Part shown: piece after piece, positions 6,219-13,792 of the stretch
Layout: each line of letters begins with the position of its first letter
Position numbering within the stretch: the first letter of the stretch is position 1
Assembly: GCA_004554165.1 (NCBI GenBank)
Contig: SFNQ01000039.1
Coordinates: forward strand, 1 to 13,809
Reading direction: 5' to 3'
DNA length: 13,809 nt
Source of the DNA: Clostridiales bacterium
Lineage (GTDB): Bacteria > Bacillota > Clostridia > Christensenellales > CAG-138
Position numbers and translations under genes: made by a program
The notes under the pieces: model-generated
What the model saw: the letters and a program-made list of their open reading frames with translations, nothing else
Database searches by the model: none
Told to the model about the DNA's origin: nothing

Positions 6219-6461
6219 TTACCGGCCCGTGCTTTTCTGGCGGCGACGAAGCTCGCGCGCCTCGCGCCGGTCGTCCTCACGGAAGTTTTCGATAATGAGG
6301 CAGACCGAGGTGATGATGGCGCAGAGGGCCAGCAGCGCAAACACCCATTTGCTCAGCTCACTGGTCATAAAGGCCATGATCTCATTGAAGCGGTCGATGA
6401 CGAAGAACACCAGGGTCATCACCGAAAGGATGATCGTCAAATGCGGAATGAATCGTTTCAT
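6219..6461 (-). CDS. Small two-helix membrane protein
   Basis: I do not recognise a named family. The 80-residue protein has two hydrophobic segments at about residues 7-23 (HLTIILSVMTLVFFVI) and 39-58 (WVFALLALCAIITSVCLIIE), then a highly charged tail, REDDRREARELRRRQK, likely cytoplasmic. The ATG at 6461 follows AGGAGG. It lies 13 nt downstream of the NAGPA-domain gene and so is probably the last gene of the leftward operon. It may be an accessory membrane subunit of the neighbouring envelope functions; that is inference from position only. Confidence 0.72.
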   Translation of the reverse strand: MKRFIPHLTIILSVMTLVFFVIDRFNEIMAFMTSELSKWVFALLALCAIITSVCLIIENFREDDRREARELRRRQKSTGR

Positions 6462-6474
6462 CGGCTCTTCCTCC

Positions 6475-7497
6475 TCACTCCCGGGCCCCGTCCGCTGGCT
6501 CTGCGATATACAGAATATCGCTGACCTCGCGGCCGTTTTTGCTGAGCAGGCGGCTTCGGACCTCGCCGTTGTAGGTCATGACCGCCGTGCCGCCGCCATC
6601 GAGATTATAGGCCACCTTGCAGCCCAGCTCCTCAAAGATCAGCGCCAGCTCCCGCAGCGTCACGCCGTCGGAATCCTTAAAGCGCCCCTCCACCATCACA
6701 AAGCAGTAATGTCCCGGTTCAAAATAGCCGATGGCGCTGCGGGGATTCTGTCCCGCAACGGTGGATTTGTAGCTTTCATAGGCGCAGCCCTCCTCGTCCA
6801 GCAGGCCCGGCCCAAAATACCAGACATGATAGGGGTCCCGCGCATAGATCGCGTCCAGATCGATCTCGTCTGCCGTATAGACCTCCATGGCGCCGTCGTA
6901 GTAGAGCACGCAGGCGTCCTGCTTTCTGTTCGGCTTTTCGGCATAAAGCCTGCCATTGCGGATGGCAAATACGCCGGATTGCAGGTGCGCATAGAAATGA
7001 TCTCCGGACAGGCCCAGGATGGCGCCCGCCGCGTTGGCCATATCCAGCGTCTGCATATAGTTCTTGCCAAACTCGTCGAACACGGCGGTACGGAAGCTGG
7101 TAATATCGTTGATATAAATGTCCGCAATGTGGACGGTGCTGTCGTACATCTCCTGCGTGGTCAGTTCAATGGCCACATTCTGGCTCCGATAGCCGGTTTC
7201 GTCCTGAACGGTAATCTTGCTGAATTTGTCGCTGTACTGCCCCATGAGCAGGCCCGTGGGCTCCGGCGTCGGCTCCGGCGTGCTCTCCGCCGTCGTGGTT
7301 TCCCCGCTCTGCACGGGCTGGGGCGTAACCACAGGCGCATCGGTGGGCAGGGGTGTCCGCCGCTGGATCTGCTGCGGCTCGATGGGCACGACGCGCACAT
7401 GATGGAAGTAGGAGAATACCACGAGGAAAACGCCCAGCGCCAGCAGGTCGCATACCACCATTCGTATGATTTTCCCGGTTTTGCTACGCTTCTTCAT
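6475..7497 (-). CDS. Membrane-anchored phosphodiester glycosidase (NAGPA) domain protein
   Basis: The 340-residue protein has an N-terminal membrane anchor (about residues 10-30) behind a basic start, a Thr/Pro-rich spacer (about 48-82, ending ESTPEPTPEPTG) and a C-terminal NAGPA/phosphodiester glycosidase domain. Family hallmarks are NPRSAIG at 251-257 and NLDGGGTAVM at 298-307. Proteins of this family cleave sugar-1-phosphodiester or related linkages outside the cell. The start at 7497 is chosen because AAAGGAG precedes it. Upstream in-frame codons to 7578 lie inside the glycosyltransferase gene and lack a ribosome binding site. It overlaps the end of that gene by 14 nt, so the two are translationally linked. 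The likely substrate is a wall or exported glycan phosphodiester, not determined here. Confidence 0.88.
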   Translation of the reverse strand: MKKRSKTGKIIRMVVCDLLALGVFLVVFSYFHHVRVVPIEPQQIQRRTPLPTDAPVVTPQPVQSGETTTAESTPEPTPEPTGLLMGQYSDKFSKITVQDETGYRSQNVAIELTTQEMYDSTVHIADIYINDITSFRTAVFDEFGKNYMQTLDMANAAGAILGLSGDHFYAHLQSGVFAIRNGRLYAEKPNRKQDACVLYYDGAMEVYTADEIDLDAIYARDPYHVWYFGPGLLDEEGCAYESYKSTVAGQNPRSAIGYFEPGHYCFVMVEGRFKDSDGVTLRELALIFEELGCKVAYNLDGGGTAVMTYNGEVRSRLLSKNGREVSDILYIAEPADGARE

Positions 7498-8518
7498 GAC
7501 TCGCTCCTTTGTCCTCGGTGATAAACACAAATCTGCGCTGCATATAGAAGCTGACGGGGTATAGCAGCATGCTTGCAAGCACCTTCGCCCACAGCTCCGG
7601 CAGCAGCAGCGTCAGCAGGGACAGTATGCCGTAATCCGCCGCCAATATGCCAACGGCCAGAAGATAATAGCGGACGATGCTTGAACGGTTTTTCCCTTCA
7701 AACACCAGCTCCCGGTTGATGAAGTAGTTGCAAAGGGAGCTGACCACACGCGCCGTCACCTCAGCAAAAAGCATGCCCCAGCCGGGAAAAAGAATGCGCA
7801 GCAGGCGAAACGCCAGCACGTCGATCAAAAACGAAGCCAGCGACGAGGCCACAAAGAGCAGGATCATCTTGTAAATCCGCCAGGCATCGCGCACCGGATG
7901 AAAATGCGAGGAGGCGTTGTCGTCGATATAGACGGTTTCAATCCATACCTCCCGAATGGGTACCCGATGGCGCGTGGCATACAGCAGGACGTTGATCTCG
8001 TATTCATAGCGGTCGCCGCGCATTTCCAGCATCATGGGAATGCGGCGGGCGGAAAAGGCGCGCAGCCCCGTCTGCGTATCGAACACCTTGACGCCCGTGG
8101 AAACGTGGAACACGCAGCGCGTGATGGCGTTTCCCGCCCGGCTCTTGAAGGGAACCCTGCCGGTAAAGCGCCGCGAACCCAGCACCAGCGCCTCCGGATG
8201 GGCCGCCCAGTCCTCGCTGACGCGCACAATGTCCGCCACAAGATGCTGTCCGTCTGCATCCACGGTGACTACGCCCTCGCTCCTGTCAAAATGCTCCTGC
8301 ACATGGCGGAGCGCGGTTTTAAGCGCCGCGCCCTTACCGCGGTTTTCTGCGTGGTGCAGCACGGTGGCCTGCGCTTTGAGCGCTTCAAACAGCGGCGCCC
8401 GGTCTGCGTCGCTGCCGTCGTTGACGATAATTATGGAATAATCCGTGTTCGCCCGCAGTTCCTCCACCAGTCGGACAAGCTTTTCGTCCGGCTGGTAGGC
8501 CGGTATGATGACGATCAA
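7484..8518 (-). CDS. Family 2 glycosyltransferase fused to a GtrA-like membrane domain
   Basis: The N-terminal half is a GT2 domain of the dolichol-/undecaprenyl-phosphate sugar synthase type: VIIPAYQPDEKL, IIIVNDGSDADR, the nucleotide/metal motif DADGQH at 87-92, and TGLRAFS at 150-156. The C-terminal part (about residues 215-335) has four hydrophobic segments and the GtrA signature FINRELVFEG and MQRRFVFI. Such fusions make a polyprenyl-phosphate sugar and may help flip it across the membrane. The frame is open to an ATG at 8599, but that start has no ribosome binding site. TTG at 8518 has GGAGG 8 nt upstream and gives the typical N-terminus MIVIIPAYQP (344 residues), so it is preferred. 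It is the first gene of the leftward envelope operon, divergent from the LCP genes. Confidence 0.9.
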   Translation of the reverse strand: MIVIIPAYQPDEKLVRLVEELRANTDYSIIIVNDGSDADRAPLFEALKAQATVLHHAENRGKGAALKTALRHVQEHFDRSEGVVTVDADGQHLVADIVRVSEDWAAHPEALVLGSRRFTGRVPFKSRAGNAITRCVFHVSTGVKVFDTQTGLRAFSARRIPMMLEMRGDRYEYEINVLLYATRHRVPIREVWIETVYIDDNASSHFHPVRDAWRIYKMILLFVASSLASFLIDVLAFRLLRILFPGWGMLFAEVTARVVSSLCNYFINRELVFEGKNRSSIVRYYLLAVGILAADYGILSLLTLLLPELWAKVLASMLLYPVSFYMQRRFVFITEDKGASHEEA

Positions 8519-8664
8519 CCGTTGTTCCTCCGTTCCTGAATGTTTCAAGGCTTCTGCGCCGGCGGTTTTCCGGCAGCCTGTGCTGATTCGAATATACATT
8601 ATAATCCATCTTTGCTTTTCTGCCTAGATTGGTTTTTCTGAAAAGAATGTGAATTCTTGCAACT

Positions 8665-8697
8665 TTGGAGTATGCCGTCGTGTTTTTGCTATATAAT
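8665..8697 (+). promoter_or_regulatory. Probable promoter of the first LCP gene
   Basis: TATAAT at 8692-8697 (overlapping TATATA at 8690-8695 with TG at 8687-8688) lies about 45 nt upstream of the ATG. A TTGGAG at 8665-8670 is the nearest -35, but the spacing (19-21 bp) is long, so the -10 is the firm part. It lies in the divergent 225-bp gap between the glycosyltransferase and LCP genes. Confidence 0.5.
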
Positions 8698-8742
8698 GTA
8701 CACCATGGAGTGGTATGTCCATCACTCCCTCTGAAAGGACGG

Positions 8743-10647
8743 ATGATGCGTATGGATGGAGCAAAGCGCCGTAAATCCATCGGCGATTACCGGGCGGACC
8801 AGATCCCGGAGTCCGGCAACACGGCCCTGTCGCGGCCCGAAACCGGAGACTCCGGCATTGAGGAACTGCTGCCCGGCGATTTGATTCTTCTTGACGAGGC
8901 GCAGCGCCGCGCAAAAAGGCGCCGCCGGGTTCAGTTTGTTCTGGTTGGCGTGCTGGCCGGACTGATCCTGCTGTTTGGCGGCGCGTTTTTCTACCTGCGC
9001 TCGCTCATGGACAACCCCGCGTCCCTCTTCGAGGATAAAACGGTTTTTGCGCAGAACCTTACCCCCTCGCCCACGCCCGGCGCGGACGATCCCACGGCCT
9101 CGCCTACCATCGACCCCTATACCGCGCTGCAACAGCAGGCGGACCTGTCCATGATGCAGAACATCGTCAACATCCTGCTGGTGGGCGTGGACTATGCCGA
9201 GGAGCGTGAAACCTGGTCCGGAAAGGACGGCCTGACCGCCTCCCACGCGGACGTAATGATTGTGCTCGCGGTCAATTTTGACGAAAATACCGCGGATCTC
9301 ATCTCCCTGCCCCGGGATACCTATGCCAAAATCCCCGGCGTTTCCGGCATTTATAAGCTCAACGCCTCGCTGGATTGCGGCGGCGGACTTGCGGCGGGAG
9401 ACGCGGCCTTCCAAAAGGTCTGCGAGTCCGCCTCCTGGATGCTGGGCGGCATCCCCGTAAACTACTACTATGCGGTAACCATGCCCGCAGTCAAACAGCT
9501 GGTAGACGCCATCGGCGGCATCGACTATGATCTGGAGATCTCTTTCAAAATGCAGGGCCGTTCCTATGAAAAGGGCCTGCAGCATATGGACGGCCAGGGC
9601 GTTCTGGACTATCTGCGCGTGCGCAAATCCAGCTCGGGCCTTTCCTCCGGCGATACCGGCGACGCCAACCGCGTCAACCGCCAGAAAAAGATGCTCGTCG
9701 CCATCTTCGATAAGATCAAGCAGGCCGGGCTCATGAGCAAAATCCCCGAGCTTCTGGACGCCTTTGACGGGCAGCTGTTTACAAACTGCAACATCAACCA
9801 GACCGCTGCGCTGGCGCTCTACGGCTACAACATGCCCAAGGAAAACATCGGCATGTACTCCATGAGCGGCCCGACGAAAAACCTCTATACCTGGAATTTC
9901 TGCTTCCCCACGCCGAAAAACCGCCGCGAAATCATTCAGGAGGTCTACGGCGTGGAGGTAAAGGATCTGCGTGACTGCACGAAGGAGTACGCAACCTATC
10001 TCTATTATTCCAAGCTGGCCGAGCAGTACATGGATACCTGCGCAGGCCTGACCGGCTATGTTTCCGCGCTGATCGCTGCGGACGACCTGCTGCCGGAGTT
10101 TTCTCCAACGCCGGAACCCACGCCGGAGCCCACGCCCTATGAGCCCATTGTTACGCAGGCGCCCACGCCGGTACCTACGCCGGAACCCACCCCCGCGCCC
10201 ACGCCGGAGCCCACGCCGGAACCCACGCCGGAACCCACGCCGGAGCCCCCGGTCAACACGCCGGACCCCGGCGGCGCGGCGGGCGGCGTCCTGGGCATGC
10301 GCCCCGCGCCCGCTGAAAACCTTTCGGACGTGCGCGCGGCGGGCGGGAAGTCCCTTCGCGACGGCTACCGCCAATATAACGACGCGCAGCGCGCGGTTTA
10401 TTACAACTATATCGCGGCCTACGACCACTGCCGCCAGCAGCTCAACGACGCCAGCAAGCACGCGAAGCGCTATCTCGGCTATGAAGCGGCCGACATGGGC
10501 GGCTATGACCAGTCCCTTGCCGCGGCCTGCGAGTCTCTGCGGTCCCTGGCGTCAAGCGCGGCATCCACCTTCGGCTACGGCGGCGGCCTGAGCTGGGATA
10601 TCACGCCGCTGGCCAAGACCAACGAAATCTACGTGGACTTCCGCTGA
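8743..10647 (+). CDS. LytR-CpsA-Psr (LCP) family protein, copy 1
   Basis: LCP enzymes transfer glycan polymers from polyprenyl phosphate carriers to peptidoglycan outside the cell. The 634-residue protein has a cytoplasmic N-terminus (1-60), a single membrane helix (64-84) behind RRAKRRRR, a short Thr/Pro linker, the LCP domain (about 138-400), a Pro/Thr-rich spacer (454-510) and a helical C-terminal domain (about 535-634). Expected active-site residues are present: Asp170 in HADVMIVL, Arg191 in SLPRDTY, Arg292/Arg294 in YLRVRK, and Arg310/Arg313 in NRVNRQKK. The start is ATG 8743 (or 8746) behind AAAGGA; the upstream open frame to 8665 overlaps the promoter. The last nine residues TNEIYVDFR are identical in the next gene. 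It is not a standard LytR_C protein, and the C-terminal domain is not one I recognise. Confidence 0.92.
   Translation: MMRMDGAKRRKSIGDYRADQIPESGNTALSRPETGDSGIEELLPGDLILLDEAQRRAKRRRRVQFVLVGVLAGLILLFGGAFFYLRSLMDNPASLFEDKTVFAQNLTPSPTPGADDPTASPTIDPYTALQQQADLSMMQNIVNILLVGVDYAEERETWSGKDGLTASHADVMIVLAVNFDENTADLISLPRDTYAKIPGVSGIYKLNASLDCGGGLAAGDAAFQKVCESASWMLGGIPVNYYYAVTMPAVKQLVDAIGGIDYDLEISFKMQGRSYEKGLQHMDGQGVLDYLRVRKSSSGLSSGDTGDANRVNRQKKMLVAIFDKIKQAGLMSKIPELLDAFDGQLFTNCNINQTAALALYGYNMPKENIGMYSMSGPTKNLYTWNFCFPTPKNRREIIQEVYGVEVKDLRDCTKEYATYLYYSKLAEQYMDTCAGLTGYVSALIAADDLLPEFSPTPEPTPEPTPYEPIVTQAPTPVPTPEPTPAPTPEPTPEPTPEPTPEPPVNTPDPGGAAGGVLGMRPAPAENLSDVRAAGGKSLRDGYRQYNDAQRAVYYNYIAAYDHCRQQLNDASKHAKRYLGYEAADMGGYDQSLAAACESLRSLASSAASTFGYGGGLSWDITPLAKTNEIYVDFR
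10105..10257 (+). repeat. Pro/Thr-encoding tandem repeat (TPEP units) in LCP copy 1
   Basis: Degenerate 12-bp units such as ACGCCGGAGCCC, each encoding TPEP, are repeated with one interruption (YEPIVTQ). The encoded segment would be an extended, wall-spanning spacer between the LCP domain and the C-terminal domain. The number of units is likely to vary by slippage. Confidence 0.8.
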
Positions 10648-10662
10648 CCTGCCGGCCGGGCA

Positions 10663-10689
10663 GGGCGCGCCGAAAACGGCGGCGCGCCC
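10663..10689. terminator. GC-rich hairpin after LCP copy 1 (possible terminator)
   Basis: GGGCGCGCC at 10663-10671 pairs with 10681-10689 around a 9-nt loop. No T-run follows on either strand, so it is at best a partial terminator. A separate promoter follows before LCP copy 2. Confidence 0.4.
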
Positions 10690-10741
10690 GCATGCGTCCT
10701 GCGGACGGGTGCGGATTGCAGCGCCATACGGAATCCTCCGT

Positions 10742-10772
10742 TTGACATAAAAGCGGTGTAATGGGTTATATT
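10742..10772 (+). promoter_or_regulatory. Promoter of the second LCP gene
   Basis: TTGACA at 10742-10747 is followed after 18-19 bp by TTATAT/TATATT (10766-10772). It lies about 27 nt upstream of the ATG at 10799, so the second LCP gene can be expressed independently of the first. Confidence 0.65.
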
Positions 10773-10798
10773 ACCGTCTGGAGGACGACAGAGCAGAT

Positions 10799-12703
10799 AT
10801 GAGCAGAAAGAAACGGAAGCAACCGGGCGTATCCGGCGCGCCGGAGCAACAGCAGCAGGCCGGACAGCCCGCAGCGGAGGCGGAAGCCGGTTCTGCTGCG
10901 GGCACGGCCGCAGATACGGAGGTCCGCCCGCCCGCCGCACCGGCTGCGGGCGGGAATCCGCATGCGCCGGACAAGCCCGGCGCATCCGGCATTTTTGGCG
11001 CGCCCGCCGGTTCTGCACAGGCGGATCGCTCCGCAGCCATTGAGGACATCCTTCCCACCGACTATTTCCGTCCGGACGCCCCTGCGGGTAAACGCCGCAG
11101 GCGGCGGTTTTTCCTCCTCGCGGCCGTCGCCGCGCTTCTGCTGGCGCTGATCGCTGCGGCCGCGGTCTACTGGAGCCGCCTGAATAACGACCCCTCGGCG
11201 TTCTTCTCCGCCCGGCCCTCCGCTACGCCTGCGCCCCCTGCCGTCGAAAGCACCCCCGCAATTCAGGCCAGCCCGACGCCGACGCCCGATCCCTACGCTG
11301 TGCTGGAGCAGCAGGCGGATCTGTCCATGATGCAGGACATCGTCAACATCCTGCTCATCGGCGTGGATTATGCCGAGGAGCGTGAAAGCTGGGGCGGCAA
11401 GAACGGCCTGAGCGCCGCGCATGCGGACGTGATGATCGTACTGGCGGTAAACTTTGACGAAAACACGGCGGATCTCATCTCCCTGCCCCGGGATACCTAC
11501 ACCAAAATCCCCGGCGTATCCGGCATTTACAAGCTCAACGCCTCGCTGGACTGCGGCGGCGGCCTGCTGGCGGAAAACGGCGCGGGCTTTGAGAAGGTCT
11601 GCGAAACCGCAAGCTACCTGCTGGGCGGCATCCCCGTGGACCATTACTATGCCGTCACCATGCCCGCCGTCAAGGAGCTGGTGGACGCCATCGGCGGCGT
11701 GGACTACCGGCTGGATGTCTCCTTTACCATGCAGGGCCGTACCTATACTGCGGGCCGGCGCCACATGAACGGGCAGGCCGTGCTGGACTACCTGCGGGTG
11801 CGCAAGGAGAGCAGCGGGCTTGAGCCCGGCCAGCAGGGCGACGCCCAGCGCGTCAAGCGCCAGAAGAAAATGCTGCTGGCCATCTTTGAGCAGCTCAAAA
11901 AGAAGAACATGCTGCTCAAGGTGCCGGACATCCTCAGCGCCTTCGAGGGGCAGCTTTTCACCAATTGCAGCGCCAGCCAGACCGCTGCGCTGGCGCTCTA
12001 CGCCTACAACATGCCCGGCGAAAACATTGGCATGCACTCCATGTCCGGCAAAATGCGCAGCCTGTACTCGTGGAACTTCAGCTTTATCGATCAGGACAAC
12101 CGACTGAAGCTGATCCGGGAAATCTACGGCGTGGACGTTCCCGTCATCCGTGAAATTACGGAAAGCTACGCACTGAACGTCTACCAGACCAAGATTGCCA
12201 ACCAGTACATCAATACCTGCGGCCCGCTGACCAAATATGTGGCGGCGCTGCTGGCGGAGGACGATCTGCGGCCGGAATTTACCGCAACGCCCGCGCCCAC
12301 GCCGGAGGCCACCCCGGCGCCCACGCCCGCGCCGACGGCAGAGCCAGCGCCGGAGGCCACGCCCACCCCGGGCCAAACGGCGCCCACGCCCACCGCGGAG
12401 ACCGCGCCGGAGGCCACGGACAGCGGAGAAACCATCCCCGCGGCGGCAGCGCTCACGGAGGAAACGCGGCGGTATTCGGAGGCCCAGCGCAACATCTATA
12501 AAAAATATCTGGAGGCGCTGGATCGATGCAAATCCCTGCGCGGCGGCTCCTCAAAGAGCGACGCAAGCGCGCTCTCCTCGGCATGCAACGCGCTCAAGTC
12601 GGCGGCGATGCGCTGCGCCTCCACCTTCGGTTACACCGGAAAGCTCACCTGGACCATCCCGCCGCTGGCCAACACCAACGAAATCTATGTAGACTTCCGC
12701 TGA
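10799..12703 (+). CDS. LytR-CpsA-Psr (LCP) family protein, copy 2
   Basis: Tandem paralogue of the preceding gene, also 634 residues. The cytoplasmic N-terminus (1-97) is long, Ala/Pro/Gly-rich and unlike that of copy 1. Next come a membrane helix (about 104-125), a Pro/Thr linker, the LCP domain (about 178-440) with Asp210, Arg231, Arg333/Arg335 and Arg351/Arg354, a Pro/Thr/Ala spacer (about 494-545) and the shared helical C-terminal domain ending TNEIYVDFR. Long stretches of the LCP domain are identical to copy 1, for example FDENTADLISLPRDTY and GVSGIYKLNASLDCGGGL, which indicates a duplication. GGAGG is 14 nt from the ATG, longer than ideal, but no better start is seen. The own promoter at 10742-10772 suggests separate control. 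Confidence 0.92.
   Translation: MSRKKRKQPGVSGAPEQQQQAGQPAAEAEAGSAAGTAADTEVRPPAAPAAGGNPHAPDKPGASGIFGAPAGSAQADRSAAIEDILPTDYFRPDAPAGKRRRRRFFLLAAVAALLLALIAAAAVYWSRLNNDPSAFFSARPSATPAPPAVESTPAIQASPTPTPDPYAVLEQQADLSMMQDIVNILLIGVDYAEERESWGGKNGLSAAHADVMIVLAVNFDENTADLISLPRDTYTKIPGVSGIYKLNASLDCGGGLLAENGAGFEKVCETASYLLGGIPVDHYYAVTMPAVKELVDAIGGVDYRLDVSFTMQGRTYTAGRRHMNGQAVLDYLRVRKESSGLEPGQQGDAQRVKRQKKMLLAIFEQLKKKNMLLKVPDILSAFEGQLFTNCSASQTAALALYAYNMPGENIGMHSMSGKMRSLYSWNFSFIDQDNRLKLIREIYGVDVPVIREITESYALNVYQTKIANQYINTCGPLTKYVAALLAEDDLRPEFTATPAPTPEATPAPTPAPTAEPAPEATPTPGQTAPTPTAETAPEATDSGETIPAAAALTEETRRYSEAQRNIYKKYLEALDRCKSLRGGSSKSDASALSSACNALKSAAMRCASTFGYTGKLTWTIPPLANTNEIYVDFR
12284..12420 (+). repeat. Pro/Thr/Ala-encoding degenerate repeat in LCP copy 2
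   Basis: Repeated ACGCCGGAG- and GCGCCCACGCC-like units encode a TPAPTPEA-type spacer. It occupies the same position as the TPEP array of copy 1 but with more alanine and less regularity, so the spacers diverged faster than the flanking domains. Confidence 0.7.
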
Positions 12704-12863
12704 CTTGGCGGGCGGGCCCGCCGGAACATCCCCGGCCCTATGACAAGAGGCGCCGCCGTCTCCGCAGCCCCTGCCCCTGCATGAAAGCCGGAAAAACGCC
12801 GGGAGCCGCGCTGCTGGCGACGGCCCCCGTGTTCCCGGCGCAGGCTCCGCAGAAAGAGGGACC

Positions 12864-12974
12864 ATGCCGCCGTTTCAACAGACCTTCCCGGATGACGGAG
12901 AGCGCGTCCGGGAATTCTCTTTTTCGCATTGCCTTTCCGCACATTTTCTGCTAGGCTTCAGGTATGCGCCCTGA
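12864..12974 (+). CDS. Possible 36-codon ORF overlapping the kinase start
   Basis: ATG at 12864 follows AGAGGG after 3 nt and reads 36 codons (starting MPPFQQTFPDDGERVREF) to a TGA at 12972-12974. This overlaps the kinase start by 11 nt. The kinase itself has only a weak AGG ahead of its ATG, so translational coupling is possible. The same stretch contains a hairpin that may instead terminate the LCP transcript. No family is recognised. Confidence 0.25.
   Translation: MPPFQQTFPDDGERVREFSFSHCLSAHFLLGFRYAP
12885..12925 (+). terminator. Possible intrinsic terminator downstream of LCP copy 2
   Basis: TTCCCGGA at 12885-12892 pairs with TCCGGGAA at 12907-12914 (8 bp, 14-nt loop), followed by TTCTCTTTTTC. 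The T-rich tail supports termination; the large loop makes it weaker. It lies about 180 nt past the LCP stop. Confidence 0.45.
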
Positions 12975-13533
12975 AGAACTCACCGCAACGCTGCGCCGTG
13001 CGCAGCCGCACATTCTCGCAATTGACGGCAACTGTTGCAGCGGCAAGACCACGCTGGCAGCGCGCCTGTCCGCCGATCTTGGCGCGCAGGTGTTCCACAT
13101 GGACGACTTCTACCTGCGCCCGGAGCAGCGCAGCCCCGCCCGCCTGGCCCTGCCCGGAGGAAACATCGATCACGAACGGTTTCTGGAGGAGGTGCTGGCG
13201 CCGCTTTGCGCAGGAGAAACGCGTATCCTGCTCCGCCGCTTTGACTGCAAAACCCTCTCGCTCCTTCCCCCAGACGAGGTGCTCTGTCCGGGCTGCGTTA
13301 TCGTGGAGGGCAGCTATGCCATGCATCCCGTCCTCCGTGCCCGCTATGATTACAGCATCGTTCTACGGGTGGAGCCCGCCGTGCAGCGGGCCCGGCTGAT
13401 TGCCCGGGAAGGGGCGGCGCGCGCGGAGCGCTTCTTCTCCCTCTGGCTCCCCCTCGAAGCACGCTATTTCTCCGCGCTGGATCCCGCTTTCCATGCGGAC
13501 GCCGTCATCGATACCAGCAACTGGACGCTGTAG
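12964..13533 (+). CDS. Uridine kinase-like P-loop kinase
   Basis: The 189-residue protein has a Walker A loop, GNCCSGKT at 22-29, then VFHMDDFYLRPEQR (about 43-56) and GGNIDHERF (about 65-73), which match the uridine kinase/phosphoribulokinase-like family. VIVEGSYAMHP corresponds to the Walker B/substrate region. It likely phosphorylates a small nucleoside- or sugar-like substrate in the cytoplasm; the exact substrate is unknown. The ATG at 12964 is directly limited by an in-frame stop 12 nt upstream, but has only a weak ribosome binding site. It may be coupled to the short ORF that overlaps its start. It is probably not functionally tied to the LCP genes. Confidence 0.85.
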   Translation: MRPEELTATLRRAQPHILAIDGNCCSGKTTLAARLSADLGAQVFHMDDFYLRPEQRSPARLALPGGNIDHERFLEEVLAPLCAGETRILLRRFDCKTLSLLPPDEVLCPGCVIVEGSYAMHPVLRARYDYSIVLRVEPAVQRARLIAREGAARAERFFSLWLPLEARYFSALDPAFHADAVIDTSNWTL

Positions 13534-13712
13534 TACCCGGGTTGGCCGCCAATCAACGCTGCTGATTGACAGAATCGCCGTTCTCAGCCGAAGGCCATGA
13601 CGGACTTCCGGGCGGCGAAACGCGCAGATCGCCCGCCCATAAGCGGGCGGTTCGTTCCGGCGCACGTGCCGCCGGGTCCAAAAAAGACTTCCCGGGGCTG
13701 CGGCCCCAGAAC
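13534..13712. other. Intergenic region between the kinase gene and the insertion sequence
   Basis: About 180 bp without a supported gene. It contains the hairpins CAATCA/TGATTG (13550-13568), CGCCCGC/GCGGGCG (13630-13649) and GGGGC-TGCG-GCCCC (about 13694-13707). Confidence 0.4.
13630..13649 (+). terminator. GC hairpin downstream of the kinase gene (weak terminator)
   Basis: CGCCCGC at 13630-13636 pairs with 13643-13649 around a 6-nt loop and is followed by GTTCGTTCC. The tail is only partly T-rich, so termination is plausible but not strong. Confidence 0.4.
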
Positions 13713-13748
13713 TGGACTGTATCCCGTTAAACGGACAATGAAATAAAC

Positions 13749-13786
13749 GACCTCCTGTTGTAGAATAGAAGCTACGACAGGAGGTC
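13749..13786 (+). promoter_or_regulatory. RNA hairpin sequestering the transposase ribosome binding site
   Basis: GACCTCCTGTTGTAG at 13749-13763 pairs with 13772-13786 around an 8-nt loop: 15 bp in RNA with one G-U pair. The AGGAGG Shine-Dalgarno sequence (13779-13784) is entirely inside the 3' arm, and the ATG follows at 13793. Such structures are known to block translation of transposase from read-through transcripts in other IS families. Confidence 0.7.
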
Positions 13787-13792
13787 ATTTTC

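Noticed and set aside
6229..7521. 430-codon plus-strand frame opposite the NAGPA-domain gene
   Set aside because: The minus-strand gene has diagnostic NPRSAIG and DGGG motifs, a ribosome binding site and operon spacing. The opposite frame has none of these.
8598..8603. TATAAT on the minus strand as promoter of the glycosyltransferase gene
   Set aside because: It overlaps the ATG at 8599 and has no matching -35 (TAGGCA at 17 bp). It remains possible only if the TTG at 8518 is the true start.
10105..10257. Short regularly spaced repeats that could suggest a CRISPR array
   Set aside because: The repeats are 12-bp in-frame TPEP codons inside a coding region, without unique spacers.
8722..10461. 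Long open frame (579 codons) on the minus strand opposite LCP copy 1
   Set aside because: The plus-strand frame has clear LCP motifs, a membrane helix and a ribosome binding site. The opposite frame is Arg/Gly/Val-rich and low in complexity, as expected opposite GC-rich coding DNA.
10766..12376. Long open frame (536 codons) on the minus strand opposite LCP copy 2
   Set aside because: Same reasoning. The similarity of this frame to the one opposite copy 1 only reflects the duplication of the plus-strand gene.
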